DNA of 64,000 nt from Chondrosia reniformis (Eukaryota > Porifera > Demospongiae > Chondrillida > Chondrillidae), in the NCBI GenBank assembly GCA_947172415.1, contig OX359189.1, positions 9,314,501 through 9,378,500 of the forward strand, given 5' to 3'. Below are positions 50,681-61,936 of the stretch, piece after piece (positions within the stretch are counted from its first letter, which is position 1; each line of letters begins with the position of its first letter). The notes under the pieces are model-generated. The model was given only the letters and a program-made list of their open reading frames with translations. It was not told the origin of the DNA and searched no databases. The position numbers and the translations under genes were made by a program.

Positions 50681-51617
50681 CTATAAAAATGCATTCAATA
50701 TAATACTAATTATGACATACCGGTGTATATGACATACCGGTGTATATGACACACAATTAACTTAAAATATAAAAATATGGAAAATAAAAGAAGGCTTATT
50801 CACTTGAAGCTTCAGCTGTGTCACTAGACCCTCCTCCATGACAACATTATGGTCCATGAACAGGCACTGGGGCTGGTTCCTGTTAACATTATACCTCGCA
50901 TAGGTAAAACTCCTCCCCTGGTTACCATAGCAACCACTTTGGTGTGAACTATCAATTCTTTTATAAATTAGATGGCATGCTACTTATTACATGGTTTTAA
51001 AAACAGCAGCTTTGCATGTTATATATTACAATCTATATACATATATGTACTTACATTTCTATTACTAACTTTAGCCAGAAGGTTTTGGGATAACTTAATC
51101 TTTTTTTTTTTTAAAGTTGTACAAGTAATTATATGCTATATATATTACGTAACCAAATTCATGCACTATAGACATATACCTGCTTATAATGTTACTTTGG
51201 TCACTAAGTATGGATATCAGAGGTAAGTGGGTAGTTTGGAAGAGATGCACTTCAGTGAGTTGGTCCACCATTTTCTGTGGATTGTCTAACCAAGATTCGA
51301 ATATCCTTCAAAATGTACATTATGTGAATATATTTACTACATTGTTAAATTCTATACACAAAAGTATACTGATTGCTTGTAGATGGATGGATTTGTTAAT
51401 ATATCGATTCGATTTTTTTATGTTCACCAATCATATATACATGCGCTTCTATATGCATTATTTTAATAGGAAAAAAAGAAAAACGTCGTCTTTTACAGAA
51501 TATCGTAGTCATACCTCATGATTATCTTTTTTTTCTTTTTCCTAACATTCTCCTCATGCATGCTTGTTATGCAAGAATTTACAAGAGTATACTGAATGCT
51601 TATAGATGGATGCAATT

Positions 51618-51666
51618 ATAGATCTTATATACTTACGTAACCGTTACGTAAGTATATAAGATCTAT
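51618..51666. repeat. 49-base perfect palindrome, copy 2
   Basis: Same arms as 42022-42070 with central base C. Here the following ~180 bases of spacer are present. Confidence 0.8.
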
Positions 51667-51959
51667 GATATAAAGTATTGTTACACGCCATAGTATTTTC
51701 TAATTTTATTAGCTACTATCATCAATTAGGATTGTATATATAACCAAAGATCATTTTTACAAAATGTATATACTTACAAATAGTAACTAGAAAAATGTTC
51801 AAATAGTAAATATAGTGTTAGTACTTGTTATATTCGAATTTATTATACACTTCTTTTTACTATCACCAATTTGGATTATAAATATAATCAATGATCATTT
51901 CAGCAACATGTATACATATATACTTCAAATTAAAAAGAAAAATGTTCAAACAGTAAATA

Positions 51960-54535
51960 TAGTTTTTGTTAGTTCTTCACGGTTGTAAGCAGCTTGTTTT
52001 TCTTCTTTTGAGTGGCTTGGAATTGTTTGCTGTACTTCGTTTTGCATCACTTTACTGAGTGTAAAGTGACCCCAGGGCACACCACGTGGAGGTAGAAGTA
52101 CTTTGTGCCCCAAAAGGCCTCCGGTTTCTCAACTCTGTTTGACACTTCCACTACTTGCGTCGTAAGAGAAGCTGCTCGGGAACGGTCCGGCGTACCTGAC
52201 CGACCTGTGACCAGTTACTAGTCCTGCTCTGCCTCACGCTACGGACAGAACAAGCCCGACCCTGGCGGACCACAAACTCCCACCAATGAGAATCATCATG
52301 TGCACACAACGCAGCTTGAGAGTACTGTACACAGACTTTAGCTCATTGGGATCGGCCAGGCGCTTTAGAGTAGGGACCCATCAGTTCACTGAACTGCAAG
52401 AGAAGAATTGAAAATACATAATATAAAATACAAAGAAATACTGCTTTGAATACAAAGTACAAATTCCTTCCAAACCAACCTGAAGCTGCAGCCTACAACA
52501 GGGGTTCCTGACCGACTACGTAGTGGCACTGGACCACACCAACCTCCAGGTACGGGTCGTATAGCAAGAATCCCGCAAGTGCCAATTTAACACACAAGCA
52601 GGATTAATAGTGAGATACATCTCCAGGCACTAACCCATGATAGAGAGACCACCCCACTATACGAACACCGATGACCCTTCGGATAGGCATGTACCATTGC
52701 TCGTACTCCAAGAATGGTTTTCGCATCGATCCACACCAAAGTAGACCTCCAGAGTTGATAGCCCGGAGGCCGAAGACTGAAAATTTCCTCGCCTATTTAT
52801 TAGAAATTGTCGGCGGGAAACATCGTGAACTTGGCGGAAAGGTGGAACCTAATTGTTTTCGATGTCATGTTCGAGAACAATAGACAACATGTAGTACATG
52901 CCCCGACCTATTCAGCAAGTTGTTATTTCTTTTGAGTTCAAACTCGAAAACATGCATGCATGGCTATCCAGCGAAGCCATAATTGAATCATATAATGATT
53001 GCAGTGACCCCATGAATGGAAGTGCGTACACAAGCTATTAATATTTCAATAAACCTCAATTGTTCAGTAGAAATCATTTATCTTAATTAAACATATACAA
53101 GCGCATGCATATGACATGCGGCATGTTTCATGCACGTTGAGAATCAAGGATGCAGATGTATTTGTTAAAGAGAATCACATGGTTCTTAATTATGATATCC
53201 ATAAAGGTATTATTTAATGAAGAAAGTCTGAGCTTCGTGCATATCTTTATTATGTGTAAATCCTTTGTGTCATTGCTCAATCAATTTGTGAATCCAAAAT
53301 GGCCGTTGCTGCGTGCTGAAGCCTAATTGCCTATTTTGAGGAACTTTGGCGTTGTTCGTGCCCTAAACTTCACTGATCTCTCTTTAATAAAGGTATGTTT
53401 GATAATTAGCATATTCCTAATCAGCATCTTTACCTCATGTAAAAATACTAACTTGTGAGACTGGTTAAATTGTAATTTATTACTGTAGGTAATTTATGCA
53501 AACCAACATTTGATTACACACGTATATGGCTTATTGTGCAGCCTATACTTTATTTGCTGTATTTGCAGAAGAATTGTCATGGAAATTAAATGTCAATTAC
53601 CTAGCAACATGTCCAATTAAGTAAGCAGAAGGACTGAGTGGTGGGAGATTACTAAAGTTATTGACTAAACCCATATCCAGATTGGAAAGATAGTGAAAGG
53701 AAAGTATTGGATCAAGGGAGATTTGCATGCATTCAGCAGTGAGTATAACTACTGTACAGGACCTGGGTTACATTTGTCCAATGGGACTACCAGATTTAGC
53801 ATCTCTACCAGTCCCTAGTAACTAGTAACTCAATCAATATTATTTCCATTTATTTTATATGAAAAGTCTCCATAACAACCAGGTCCAGTTCCCTGGCAAC
53901 CATTCAATTGGAAATAAAGTAATCAATTGTTCATGTGGCTCTCACTTGTAGAACAACTTTACACATGTAAGTCAAGTGGTATCTTCACCTAGTCAGCTGA
54001 TTCCAATTGAGACCAGGCTGTTTCTACAAAGTCATTATTAATGGATATACATGAAGAAACAAACATAATTTGTATATGTAAAATGTAAAATGTGGAAAAA
54101 TGAATGTGTGTACTTTATGTCCTTTTAACAGAACCTATCTGTGACTATATACTAGAGAATTACTTTGTAAATTATCCATGACATTTTTAGTCCAACTGCT
54201 TCACTGTAACAGCACATGACAGTGGTTGATACAATAACATGTTTTGGCAGGATTTGTGTCTAATTGACTGACAACTTCTTTGGGGATTACAATGCCTTCT
54301 TGTTTCTAGTCATTTATAATAACAGTACTCTATACTGCATAAGCGTAGCAACATTAACTAACTGTACTTTTGTACACCTTTTATAGTTACCATTTATTAA
54401 TACAAAGTATAAAATAGGCATTCTGTAACTATCATTAGATAGATATGAAGCTATGCCTTGCTGTCAACATTAACAGACACCTCTTAAAGTTCAAAGGGAT
54501 TTTGAAAATTTGAATGTAAACCTCACCACTTGGTA
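51960..54535. repeat. R-block copy 4 (internally deleted)
   Basis: The left ~1.9 kb matches the other copies. About 450 bases are missing near 53835, where GTAACTCAATC joins sequence just before the CTCCATAACAACC element. The minus-strand exon-like segments and intron (about 52403-52481) are kept. No orphan tail exon follows directly. Confidence 0.72.
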
Positions 54536-55049
54536 TTCAATACACATTAAATTTGTAATTAATGCACATTTAGAGCTGCAACTCTGTCTACAACTTGTTG
54601 AAGACAGTTACAGAATATAATATACATACATGAATTTAGCCTGAGCTAATATGACTACATCAATCAAACATCAATACTAACTGTTACTGTTCTAATCTCT
54701 ATTTTACTAGCCATTATTGTATTGTTGGCTTTCCCTATACTTAATATTTTTAAATTACTTGGTACACTGCAAGTTTATAAACTACGTAAAACCAGATTGA
54801 GGATCGAGCTGGAAATGTGATTTCTATAAGAAATTCCCACTCTACCAGTACCATGCTAATACATCTTTTTCTAGATTATCTGCATTGTGATAATATTAAA
54901 TGTGGGGAAACTATATCATCTAAGAGACCAATTTGAAGAAAAAATGTCCGATTGTTGTAGACGCAATTAACTTGAGACAATGACTGTATATATACATACA
55001 TACATACATACATATATACATACATACATATACATACATACATACATAT
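54536..55049. other. Non-coding stretch with (TACA)n microsatellite
   Basis: No gene is seen. About 54540-54970 is unlike the other blocks. A TACATA tetramer array runs from about 54988 to 55046 up to the receptor relic. Confidence 0.5.
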
Positions 55050-55393
55050 GTGTGTCGTGGGTAAGTGCTTGGACATACAAACAGCTACAACACAGGTAGC
55101 TATGAGTATGCTCCAACTGATTATCAAAAGAGAAATTGTCACTCCAAAAGAAGGTTCATATCAGTCGTATTAATGAGAAGTATACGTACATCCCAGGAAG
55201 ATTTTGAGACAGAGAATATATATATACGGTACACAACCTGGATATAAGTATATATAGGTTCCCCTCTCTCTTATATGTATGCAAATCAGTTACTAATGAA
55301 GGTGCAGTTAAAGGGGAAATGGAGAAGAATCCTGCTTATATACCTATTGAGATGAGTCAGATTGAAAATAAACCAACTTATGTGAACTTATAA
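55050..55393 (+). pseudogene. Receptor relic: TM exon with an internal inversion plus tail exon
   Basis: The TM exon starts normally (TGTGTGTCGTGGGTAAGTGC), but bases 55071-55150 are the reverse complement of the expected sequence. Read on the minus strand they give FGVTISLLIISWSILIATC, the receptor 12 variant. From 55151 the + strand frame resumes as KVHISR-like sequence with small changes. The tail exon 55290-55393 is intact (VTNEGAVKGEM, NPAYIPI, IENKPTYVNL) with a good acceptor. No Ig or FN3 exon precedes it. It cannot make a normal receptor. Confidence 0.7.
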
Positions 55394-56033
55394 AGTGACC
55401 ATTTTGAAGTTATAATTAGTTATTTATTAGGTTAATATCCATTTAGTATAGAAATGACGAACAAAATTTTGAGCTCTATAAATATATAGCTTCTTTTTGA
55501 GAGGACTACATCGCTTTAAATACAGTGGAATTCTTTGCACATTGTGAATAATCTGACGAGGAACTTATTTGATCTTAAAAGACAAATTCCAACCTTAAAA
55601 AATCTTCCTTCTTAGATTTATACGTATAACTATTGCTTTGGTACCAAATTTGTGTAATATATAAGACATTGACAATTCAGAGGCATCATGTATATCCTAA
55701 TTAGCTGTAGATAAGTGAAGATCAATGGTATGCACCACCATCTGTACTTGTGTTACACGCCAGTATCTCTGAATATCCCTCCTTAAGGGTGTACGTATAT
55801 GTATACTTTAACACTTATATGAATTAACAGTACATATACGTACATACATATATATATATAGACTAAGTGTAGTAGTGTGACTATTAATATCATCATTTTT
55901 TATAAATATCTCATGTGTATATATTCACTTGAAATTAAAAAATGATCATCATATATACGTACATACACAGCAATTTAAATGCTTGTATATTCCAAATCTC
56001 ATTTCCAGATTTAAGTTCATATAATGGAGACTG
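55394..56033. other. Intergenic region, no gene seen
   Basis: The first ~30 bases are receptor 3' flank. The rest is AT-rich with TATACGTA-type simple sequence and no conserved frame, splice pair or match to other parts of the window. Confidence 0.5.
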
Positions 56034-56658
56034 TTAGTTTTGGTAGTCTTGCATCATCGTGATCACGCCAGGTATATCTTTATACTCGTCAAACACCTCT
56101 CGTATTGTAATGGTGAATGTATGCTTTCCTCTCACGTGAGCTCCAAATCCAGCTCCCACTCCACAACCTACAGCTGCACCTACTGTCAGTCCACCTGATC
56201 CAAACAATATTCCTCCAATAGTAGCTCCAGTAATGGTACCACCACCGGGAATAAAAGAACCAATTATGGTACCTATTGCAGCTCCACTGACAGTTCCAGC
56301 CGCACCACCAACTAGGGTTCCAACGGCAACTCCTTGAAAATATTCAGAAATGTTAATGTATTATTAGTATTACTATAGGTCTAGATATAACAGATTGAGC
56401 ATGCAAAATTTAAATTGTGGAAACAATTCACTTTAATACTATACCATTTCTAATAGGTCTTCCTGGATGACAATGCAATACCAAACCAGGATCCACTTTT
56501 AGCTTCCCTGTGCTCTCATCATAATTGGTATTCTGGCAAAGAGATTTCAGATCATCTTTATCAACAGTACAAGAGATAAATCCTTTAACTTTTGCTCTAC
56601 TGATAGCATAATTGTATATGTGACATTTCAATCCATCCATGCCAGCACTGGATGCCAT
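56034..56658 (-). CDS. Glycine-zipper protein, two exons, complete
   Basis: Exon 1 56658-56445 (starting MASSAGMDGLKCH) and exon 2 56332-56034 join in phase 1 for about 170 aa. Residues 1-71 are soluble, with Cys/His (KCHIYNYAISRAK, FISC, LCQNTNYDE, LHCHPGRP). Residues 72-138 are a long Gly/Ala hydrophobic zipper (GTLVGGAAGTVSGAAIGTII, then GATIGGILFGSGG and GAAVGCGVGAGFGA). The end is HVRGKHTFTITIREVFDEY and a short tail. No signal peptide is apparent. Such zippers pack helices in membranes or oligomers; I do not recognise the family. Exon 2 is the parent of the four isolated zipper exons. I chose this ATG because upstream codons in frame lack another. Confidence 0.6.
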
Positions 56659-57239
56659 GATAGTGCAGTCTTTAATTGCCACCAATATACATAAAATCCA
56701 GAGGTCTTGCTTGACTATTAGACTTATAATAATATGGCATATCTATTTTTGTCAACAAATTTGTAGGAGAATATATAGCATAAAAGGGTTACCAAGCAAC
56801 CAATCATGATATTCATACACATACGTACTATGATTCTAATTATATATAAATCTGTGATACATCAGGCCATATACGTAGGTATATTATCAATTGTATACAC
56901 ATAACAATTGTTATTATTGATTATATATTCCTGGAAAACTATATTCATTGGTCTGGAAAACTATATTCATTGGGTACATATTCCTGGAAAACTATATTCA
57001 TTGGGTACTGTAGACATATTGTACCAGAACATTATAATTATATTCATTACCAAATTCCTAGAAACTGCTCTACCACAGAAAAATATTGAAATCTTAAAAT
57101 TGTAGCTATATATCGCTAATTCCAAATGTGGGTGGAATATTATATATGGCCGCACATAGCTAACCAGTATATATACAGTATATATAGGTTTGATGGGGTA
57201 TATACGTACGTACGTATATAGCACCCAAATTTGGTGCAT
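56659..57239. other. Intergenic region with a short direct repeat
   Basis: No gene is seen. A unit beginning TCCTGGAAAACTATATTCATTGG is repeated about three times between 56928 and 57004. The 5' flank of the glycine-zipper gene, 56659-56760, may hold its promoter. Confidence 0.45.
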
Positions 57240-58075
57240 CTGTACATCTGATTCATTGCTAAAGTGGAATTTAATTGAAACGACAGCTTTTGAAAGAGAA
57301 CCCTGTGACTATACTTTCTTAGTTGTTGGTTCAGTTGGAGCTGGAAAGAGTACTTTCGATCAAATAAGATTTTAAAATCATTTTTAAAATTAATAGTTGG
57401 TCCTCCATGCAGCAGTGTTACTGTGTTATATAAGTTAAAGCATTGGAAAATAGAATTTTAGGTTGTATGGGCTATTGTTCAGGACAATTACATATAGATC
57501 AACCTTTTTTGGAGGCATATATAGGGGTATAGGAATATTTCAATTACTAAATGAGGAATTTACTATTATCAAAGTCAAAGCCTTCTCGTTAATTTTACTC
57601 TGTAAAATAGTGGCAAGTTGATTATTAGTACTAGTCATATATGGTTTTGTCATAGTCTCAAATGGGGATTTCCCAGGGCTGGAATTTGTCTTTTTAAGAC
57701 ACATAAATGGCCGTGCATCCTTATTTGATATACGTACGTATGATATCCAGACATGCATATATTATTATATGATTCATATACATTTAACTGGCCATATAGT
57801 ACATTTTATATAATATATAAAATGAATATTTTTATAGAAATGCAAAATTGAGGAGGATCAAATAGATGGCTTAAAACCAGTGACTGAGGAGTCAGTACCG
57901 TTGGGTCCATGAGAAAAAGGAGATAGAACTTATTGACACTCCAGGAACTGTAAATGCTGATAACTATAAAAAAATAGAATTAGGCCGATTAAATTCACTG
58001 AAAGATGAAAGGCATCTACATAAACAATTTAAAGATGGATTTAATTATTCATTCATGAGATGCTACGTATATATA
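57240..58075 (+). pseudogene. Decayed P-loop GTPase, possibly AIG1/GIMAP-like
   Basis: A Walker A motif GSVGAGKST is encoded at 57328-57354, after FEREPCDYTFLVV. About 580 bases on, 57929-57946 encodes LIDTPG, the G3 motif, followed by TVNADNYKKIELGRLNSLKD. The two pieces are in the order and sense expected for one GTPase, but stops and frame changes interrupt the region, and no G4 motif or start is seen. The AIG1 assignment rests on the DTPG context only. TA-rich simple sequence follows. Confidence 0.5.
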
Positions 58076-58352
58076 CGTATATACGTACATGTATACTGGG
58101 AGATCTATATATATGTCAATCACTAGTATTAAATATATATCCAAAGACATGCATTGATTGGCCATGCATGGTCTCATTTTAGCTTGTTCATGATCAATTG
58201 GAATCTAGAAATAATGAAAGTGTGTACGTAAATGGTGAATGGTGACTACTTATCTTATAGTGAAGATGAATGTAATAATTGTACACTTTGATTAGTACTC
58301 AGTGTAAAGTATTCTTATCAAGTTTTCCCATATAATACATATCACTCCAGAA

Positions 58353-58362
58353 GGGGAATTCC
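58353..58362. promoter_or_regulatory. NF-kB-type site (GGGGAATTCC) before receptor 15
   Basis: Same decamer, 16 bases before the ATG at 58379. The upstream sequence from 58128 also matches that of receptor 1 from 344. Confidence 0.5.
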
Positions 58363-58378
58363 TTATCCCAACCACAAG

Positions 58379-60897
58379 ATGGCTGACCAGTGTTGCATAG
58401 TGATTCTATATTTTCTTTCAATACTTAAAGGTATGGCAAACATTCATTTCAGTACAAATTTATAAGTAATTAAGATAATGGACATGCATATATGTGCAGT
58501 ATATACCTGCATGTTTGTAATTCTCTGATGTATTTATGTATAGCCACATATAGGATGTATTAGTTGTATACTTCTTATTAGCTGTAGAAGCTACTGTTAC
58601 ACTCACTGCTCCATCAAGTCCTCCTTGTTTTGGTCAAACCTACAAGTTAACATGTACACATCCTGTACTTGATGCTGATACTAATGTTAGATGGGAGAGA
58701 AATGGAACTGGATTTAATCCTCAGCCTACTCCTAATCATGATGGAGATGATCCTACTCCAACTACTACTACTCTGACTATCACTGTGACCAGAGAAGAGT
58801 TTGAGAATAAAGTCTACACTTACAGATGTTTTACATTTGATGTCACTCGTGGTTTATCTGATCCAAATAGAGTCATCAGTAATGAAGTTACTGTAGATCC
58901 ACCTGGTGAGTCAGGGTTAGTGTACATTATGACAGTTCAATAGAGCTATACCTAGATTGATACACATCTTTGGCGGTAGTGCGGATGGGAGTCAACCACT
59001 TCTGCTTCTTCCCAATTAATCTCATGCATACGGTCAACTGCATGCTCTGCTATCACTGACTGGGCTATGTTCCCTGATGTCAATGCCCTCTTGTGCTCCT
59101 TCAAGCGGTGTTCCATAGTCCTGCCAGTTTGGCCAATGTACACTCTGGGACATGAACCACACGGGATGCGGTAAACCACGCCAGCTCGTTGCTGTAGGGG
59201 CGTGCGGTCCTTCAACCTCACCAACGTCTGTCGAAGTGTGCGGTGAGGCCGGAAGCATGTGCGAACCCCGAGTGGGGCCAATATCCTTCGGATGGTCTCA
59301 GATAGGTGACGGATGTACGGTAGGGTAACAGTAGCTGTGGGTGGATCCTGCTCGGGCAGTTGTGGGCGTGGCTGTGGGCGCCAATTCTTCACCACTAGCC
59401 TTTTGTAATATCATCTTTTCACTGATGAGGGCCCAGGATTGGGCCGAAACGTTTGAATTAAGTGACTTTTTTAGGCTAGTGGAGTTTCCATATCATTATA
59501 TAATGCAGAAACTTAGCCACACAGAAACCTTCCAAATATTTATTTGTAGTTATAAACCTTTCAAGTACGTACATTCAAGTATTCATAATCAAGTATTCGA
59601 GTATCTTATTTCAACTGGGGAGACCTTTAGCCAATGGCTATTATTCTAGGTATCCAGTGTACCCCTTTAGAGGTGCAATTACAATATAACTTCATTTATA
59701 CAATATTTTACACTGTCTTCAATTCAAAGTGAAAAAAGAAGCAATTTTATCTAACCTTTCACTATTGTAGTACAAGAGTATATTACCCTACAAGACATGT
59801 GTTCTACCTAATTTTGTAAATGTCAACTTTTCAACAGAGAATACAACACTAACAGCTAGTTCATTAGAAAACTGTCAAGTCACTTTGACATGCAAACATC
59901 ATGACAGAAATGATGTAGCCTTCAATCCAAAATCAACCTTTTGGAGGAAGAACAACGGTAGCTTTGTAGAATACTCTGAAGGAGTAATTAAGAGTGGAAA
60001 TGAAGAGACAGTTCTGTACATCACTGCTGAATATGGAGACACGTTCACTTGTGCACTGAAACTACAAAACGGAGGAATGGAGGAAAGTAACACAATCATA
60101 GTTCAAAGACCTGATGAACCTCCTCAATGTGAGATTGATACTTTATATAGGATCGAGTGAAATTACTTATATACACACATGTACACACTTATGACTTAAG
60201 TATGTATAACACTATATGAAGGCTTTTGCTGTCAATGGGATGTCTGACATATTGAAAAATCTAAGATACCATTTTCCTACATGCTATATGCCTATTCTGT
60301 AAAAGAGCCTATAGGGGAACTAAAGAGAGCTTTAATTGGATAAGGATACAGGAGTCTTTCCTTCCTTCTTTTCCCTTCTTTCATCTTCTTCTCCACTGGG
60401 TCAGACAGCTGTTTCTAGAATTCCACCCTTCATCAGTGATCCTGGGAGTCTTTGTCTTTTTCTTTATCTTTATCTTCTGTGAATCCTTGGCATGTCTGAC
60501 ATATATTGAATACATCTCATTAACAGGTACTTCTGCAGCTGTAGCAAGTGACTGTGTGTCATGGATAAGTGCTTTTGGAGTAGTAACTTCTCTTTTGATA
60601 ATCAGTTGGAGCATATTCATAGCTACCTGTGTTGTAGCTGTTAGTATGTACAAGAAGGTTCATATCAGTCGTAAGAATGAGAAGTATACATCTCAGGAAG
60701 GTAATGAGACAGAGAATATATATACGGTACACAACCTGGATATAAGTATATATAGGTTCCCCCTCTCTCTCTTATATGTATGTAAATCAGTTACTAATGA
60801 AGGTGCAATTAAAGGGGAAATGGAGAGGAATCCTGCTTATATACCTATTGAGATGAGTCAGATTGAAGATAAACCAACTTATGTGAACTTAAAGTGA
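58379..60897 (+). CDS. Receptor 15: type 1 receptor without FN3 (Ig-Ig-TM-tail)
   Basis: Exons 58379-58430, 58582-58905 (Ig1), 59838-60128 (Ig2), 60527-60700 (TM) and 60791-60897 (tail); about 315 aa. The FN3 exon and its flanks are replaced by a Penelope-like fragment. All exons are phase 1, so Ig1 can splice to Ig2 in frame. The 5' half is closest to receptor 1 (CFTFDVTRGLSDPNR loop, same upstream flank). The TM ends VAVSMYKK with Ser for Cys. The last intron is 90 bases and fully open, so its retention would add GNETENIYTVHNLDIS and more without a stop. Tail NPAYIPI-x10-YVNLK. Intron 4 carries a second insert. Confidence 0.75.
58961..59538 (-). mobile_element. Penelope-like element fragment (GIY-YIG end) replacing an FN3 exon
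   Basis: The minus strand encodes LPYIRHLSETIRRILAPLG, then a GIY-YIG endonuclease core (VVYRIPCGSCPRVYIGQTGR, HRLKEHKRAL, AEHAV), the arrangement found C-terminal to the reverse transcriptase in Penelope-like elements. The transcriptase itself is absent. Edges come from comparison with receptors 1 and 4. A 10-base inverted repeat (59392-59401 and 59473-59482) encloses a hammerhead-like motif on the + strand. Confidence 0.8.
59422..59450 (+). ncRNA. Hammerhead ribozyme-like core in the Penelope-like fragment
   Basis: CTGATGA at 59422-59428, a GC-rich stem II (GGCCC 59430-59434 with GGGCC 59441-59445) and GAAAC at 59446-59450 make up the conserved hammerhead core. Penelope-like elements are known to carry such ribozymes. 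It is antisense to the GIY-YIG frame, which suggests a rearranged or inverted insertion. Stem III and the cleavage site were not established. Confidence 0.5.
60257..60491. mobile_element. Short insert in intron 4 of receptor 15
   Basis: Flanked by a near-duplicated target, ATGTCTGACATATTGAA (60240-60256, again from 60492). The minus strand contains CTGATGAAGGGTGGAATTC and TAGAAACAGCTG, which resembles a weak hammerhead or Penelope-end motif. No coding potential is seen. The class is uncertain. Confidence 0.45.
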
Positions 60898-61167
60898 CCA
60901 TTTTGAAGTGACAATTATGCTGGGATTTTGGGGTTTATATATAATCAGGAGTCGACTCTATACATATGTACTTATGAACCTAAAAATATATATTAAACTT
61001 TGACTATACATGTAATGTTGTGTTATCTATTGTGTATCACATGATCTCACACATCTTAGTATCATCCTGATCAGTTATGTTTAATCACTATTTTAGTTGA
61101 CTTAAGTTGCTGTGCATATGTTGTTTTCTACACAACTTTTGGTTATTACTATCGAACCCTTGATGCA

Positions 61168-61585
61168 CACATCATGACAGAAATGATGTAGCCTTCAATT
61201 CAAAATCAACCTTTTGGAGGAAGAACAATGGTAGCTTTGTAGAGTACTCTGAAGGAGTAATTAAGAGTGGAAATGAAGAGACAGTTCTGTACATCACTGC
61301 TGAATATGGAGACACATTCACTTGTGCACTGAAAGTACAAAATGGAGGAATGGAGGAAAGTAACACAATCTCAGTTCAAAGACCTGATGAACCTCCTCAA
61401 TGTGAGATTGATCATGAAATATATATATATATATTGTTTACACACATGCTTACATATAAATTGGAGATGTATAAAGTATTATTATGCATTCTTTATATAA
61501 TTATAAGTGTTTCAGTTTGTAAGCGTATATACTGTCAATGGGATGTCTGACATATTGAATACATCTCATTAACAGGTACTTCTGC
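61168..61585 (+). pseudogene. Receptor relic: partial Ig2 and first bases of a TM exon
   Basis: 61168-61401 matches Ig2 exons from about HHDRNDVAF to PDEPPQC with its donor, but the start of the exon and its acceptor are missing. At 61576-61585 the TM exon begins (GTACTTCTGC) and is cut off by a CT-rich run. Bases 60898-61167 are 3' flank like 12906-13190, joined directly to the relic. Confidence 0.7.
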
Positions 61586-61936
61586 TCTCTCTCTCTTCAT
61601 TAGCAAGATAATATCTACAAAATGTGATTGACTATCCCACGGTACAGCTTCTGCCTTTGACTGTACACTTTGGCCTCGTGGTCCACAATGATAATTGGTG
61701 ATAACTCGTGATGTTCTGGTGGCTACATTGCCGATTCACACGCAGGTCACATGAATAAGATACTTCTATAACACGTCTGTAGGCACTAATAGGAAGATCT
61801 TCAAAAATTGGAAATTCGCTGACATGTTCCACACTGTAAAGGTGTGCTTTAGCTTATTATCACTTCATTAGATAACATGAATAACTTGACATATTGCAAT
61901 TGACTATATAAGTCATAATTGGTCTTAAAATATGGT
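61586..61936. other. Unassigned stretch with a minus-strand frame
   Basis: A minus-strand frame at about 61832-61632 (EHVSEFPIFEDLPISAYRRV, then CDLRVNRQCSHQN) follows an AG and is followed by a stop. It could be an unrecognised exon of the minus-strand gene here or of a mobile element. No domain is recognised. Confidence 0.3.

Noticed and set aside
54985-55048. CRISPR-like regular repeats
   Set aside because: It is a TACA tetramer microsatellite without spacers, and the DNA is clearly eukaryotic.
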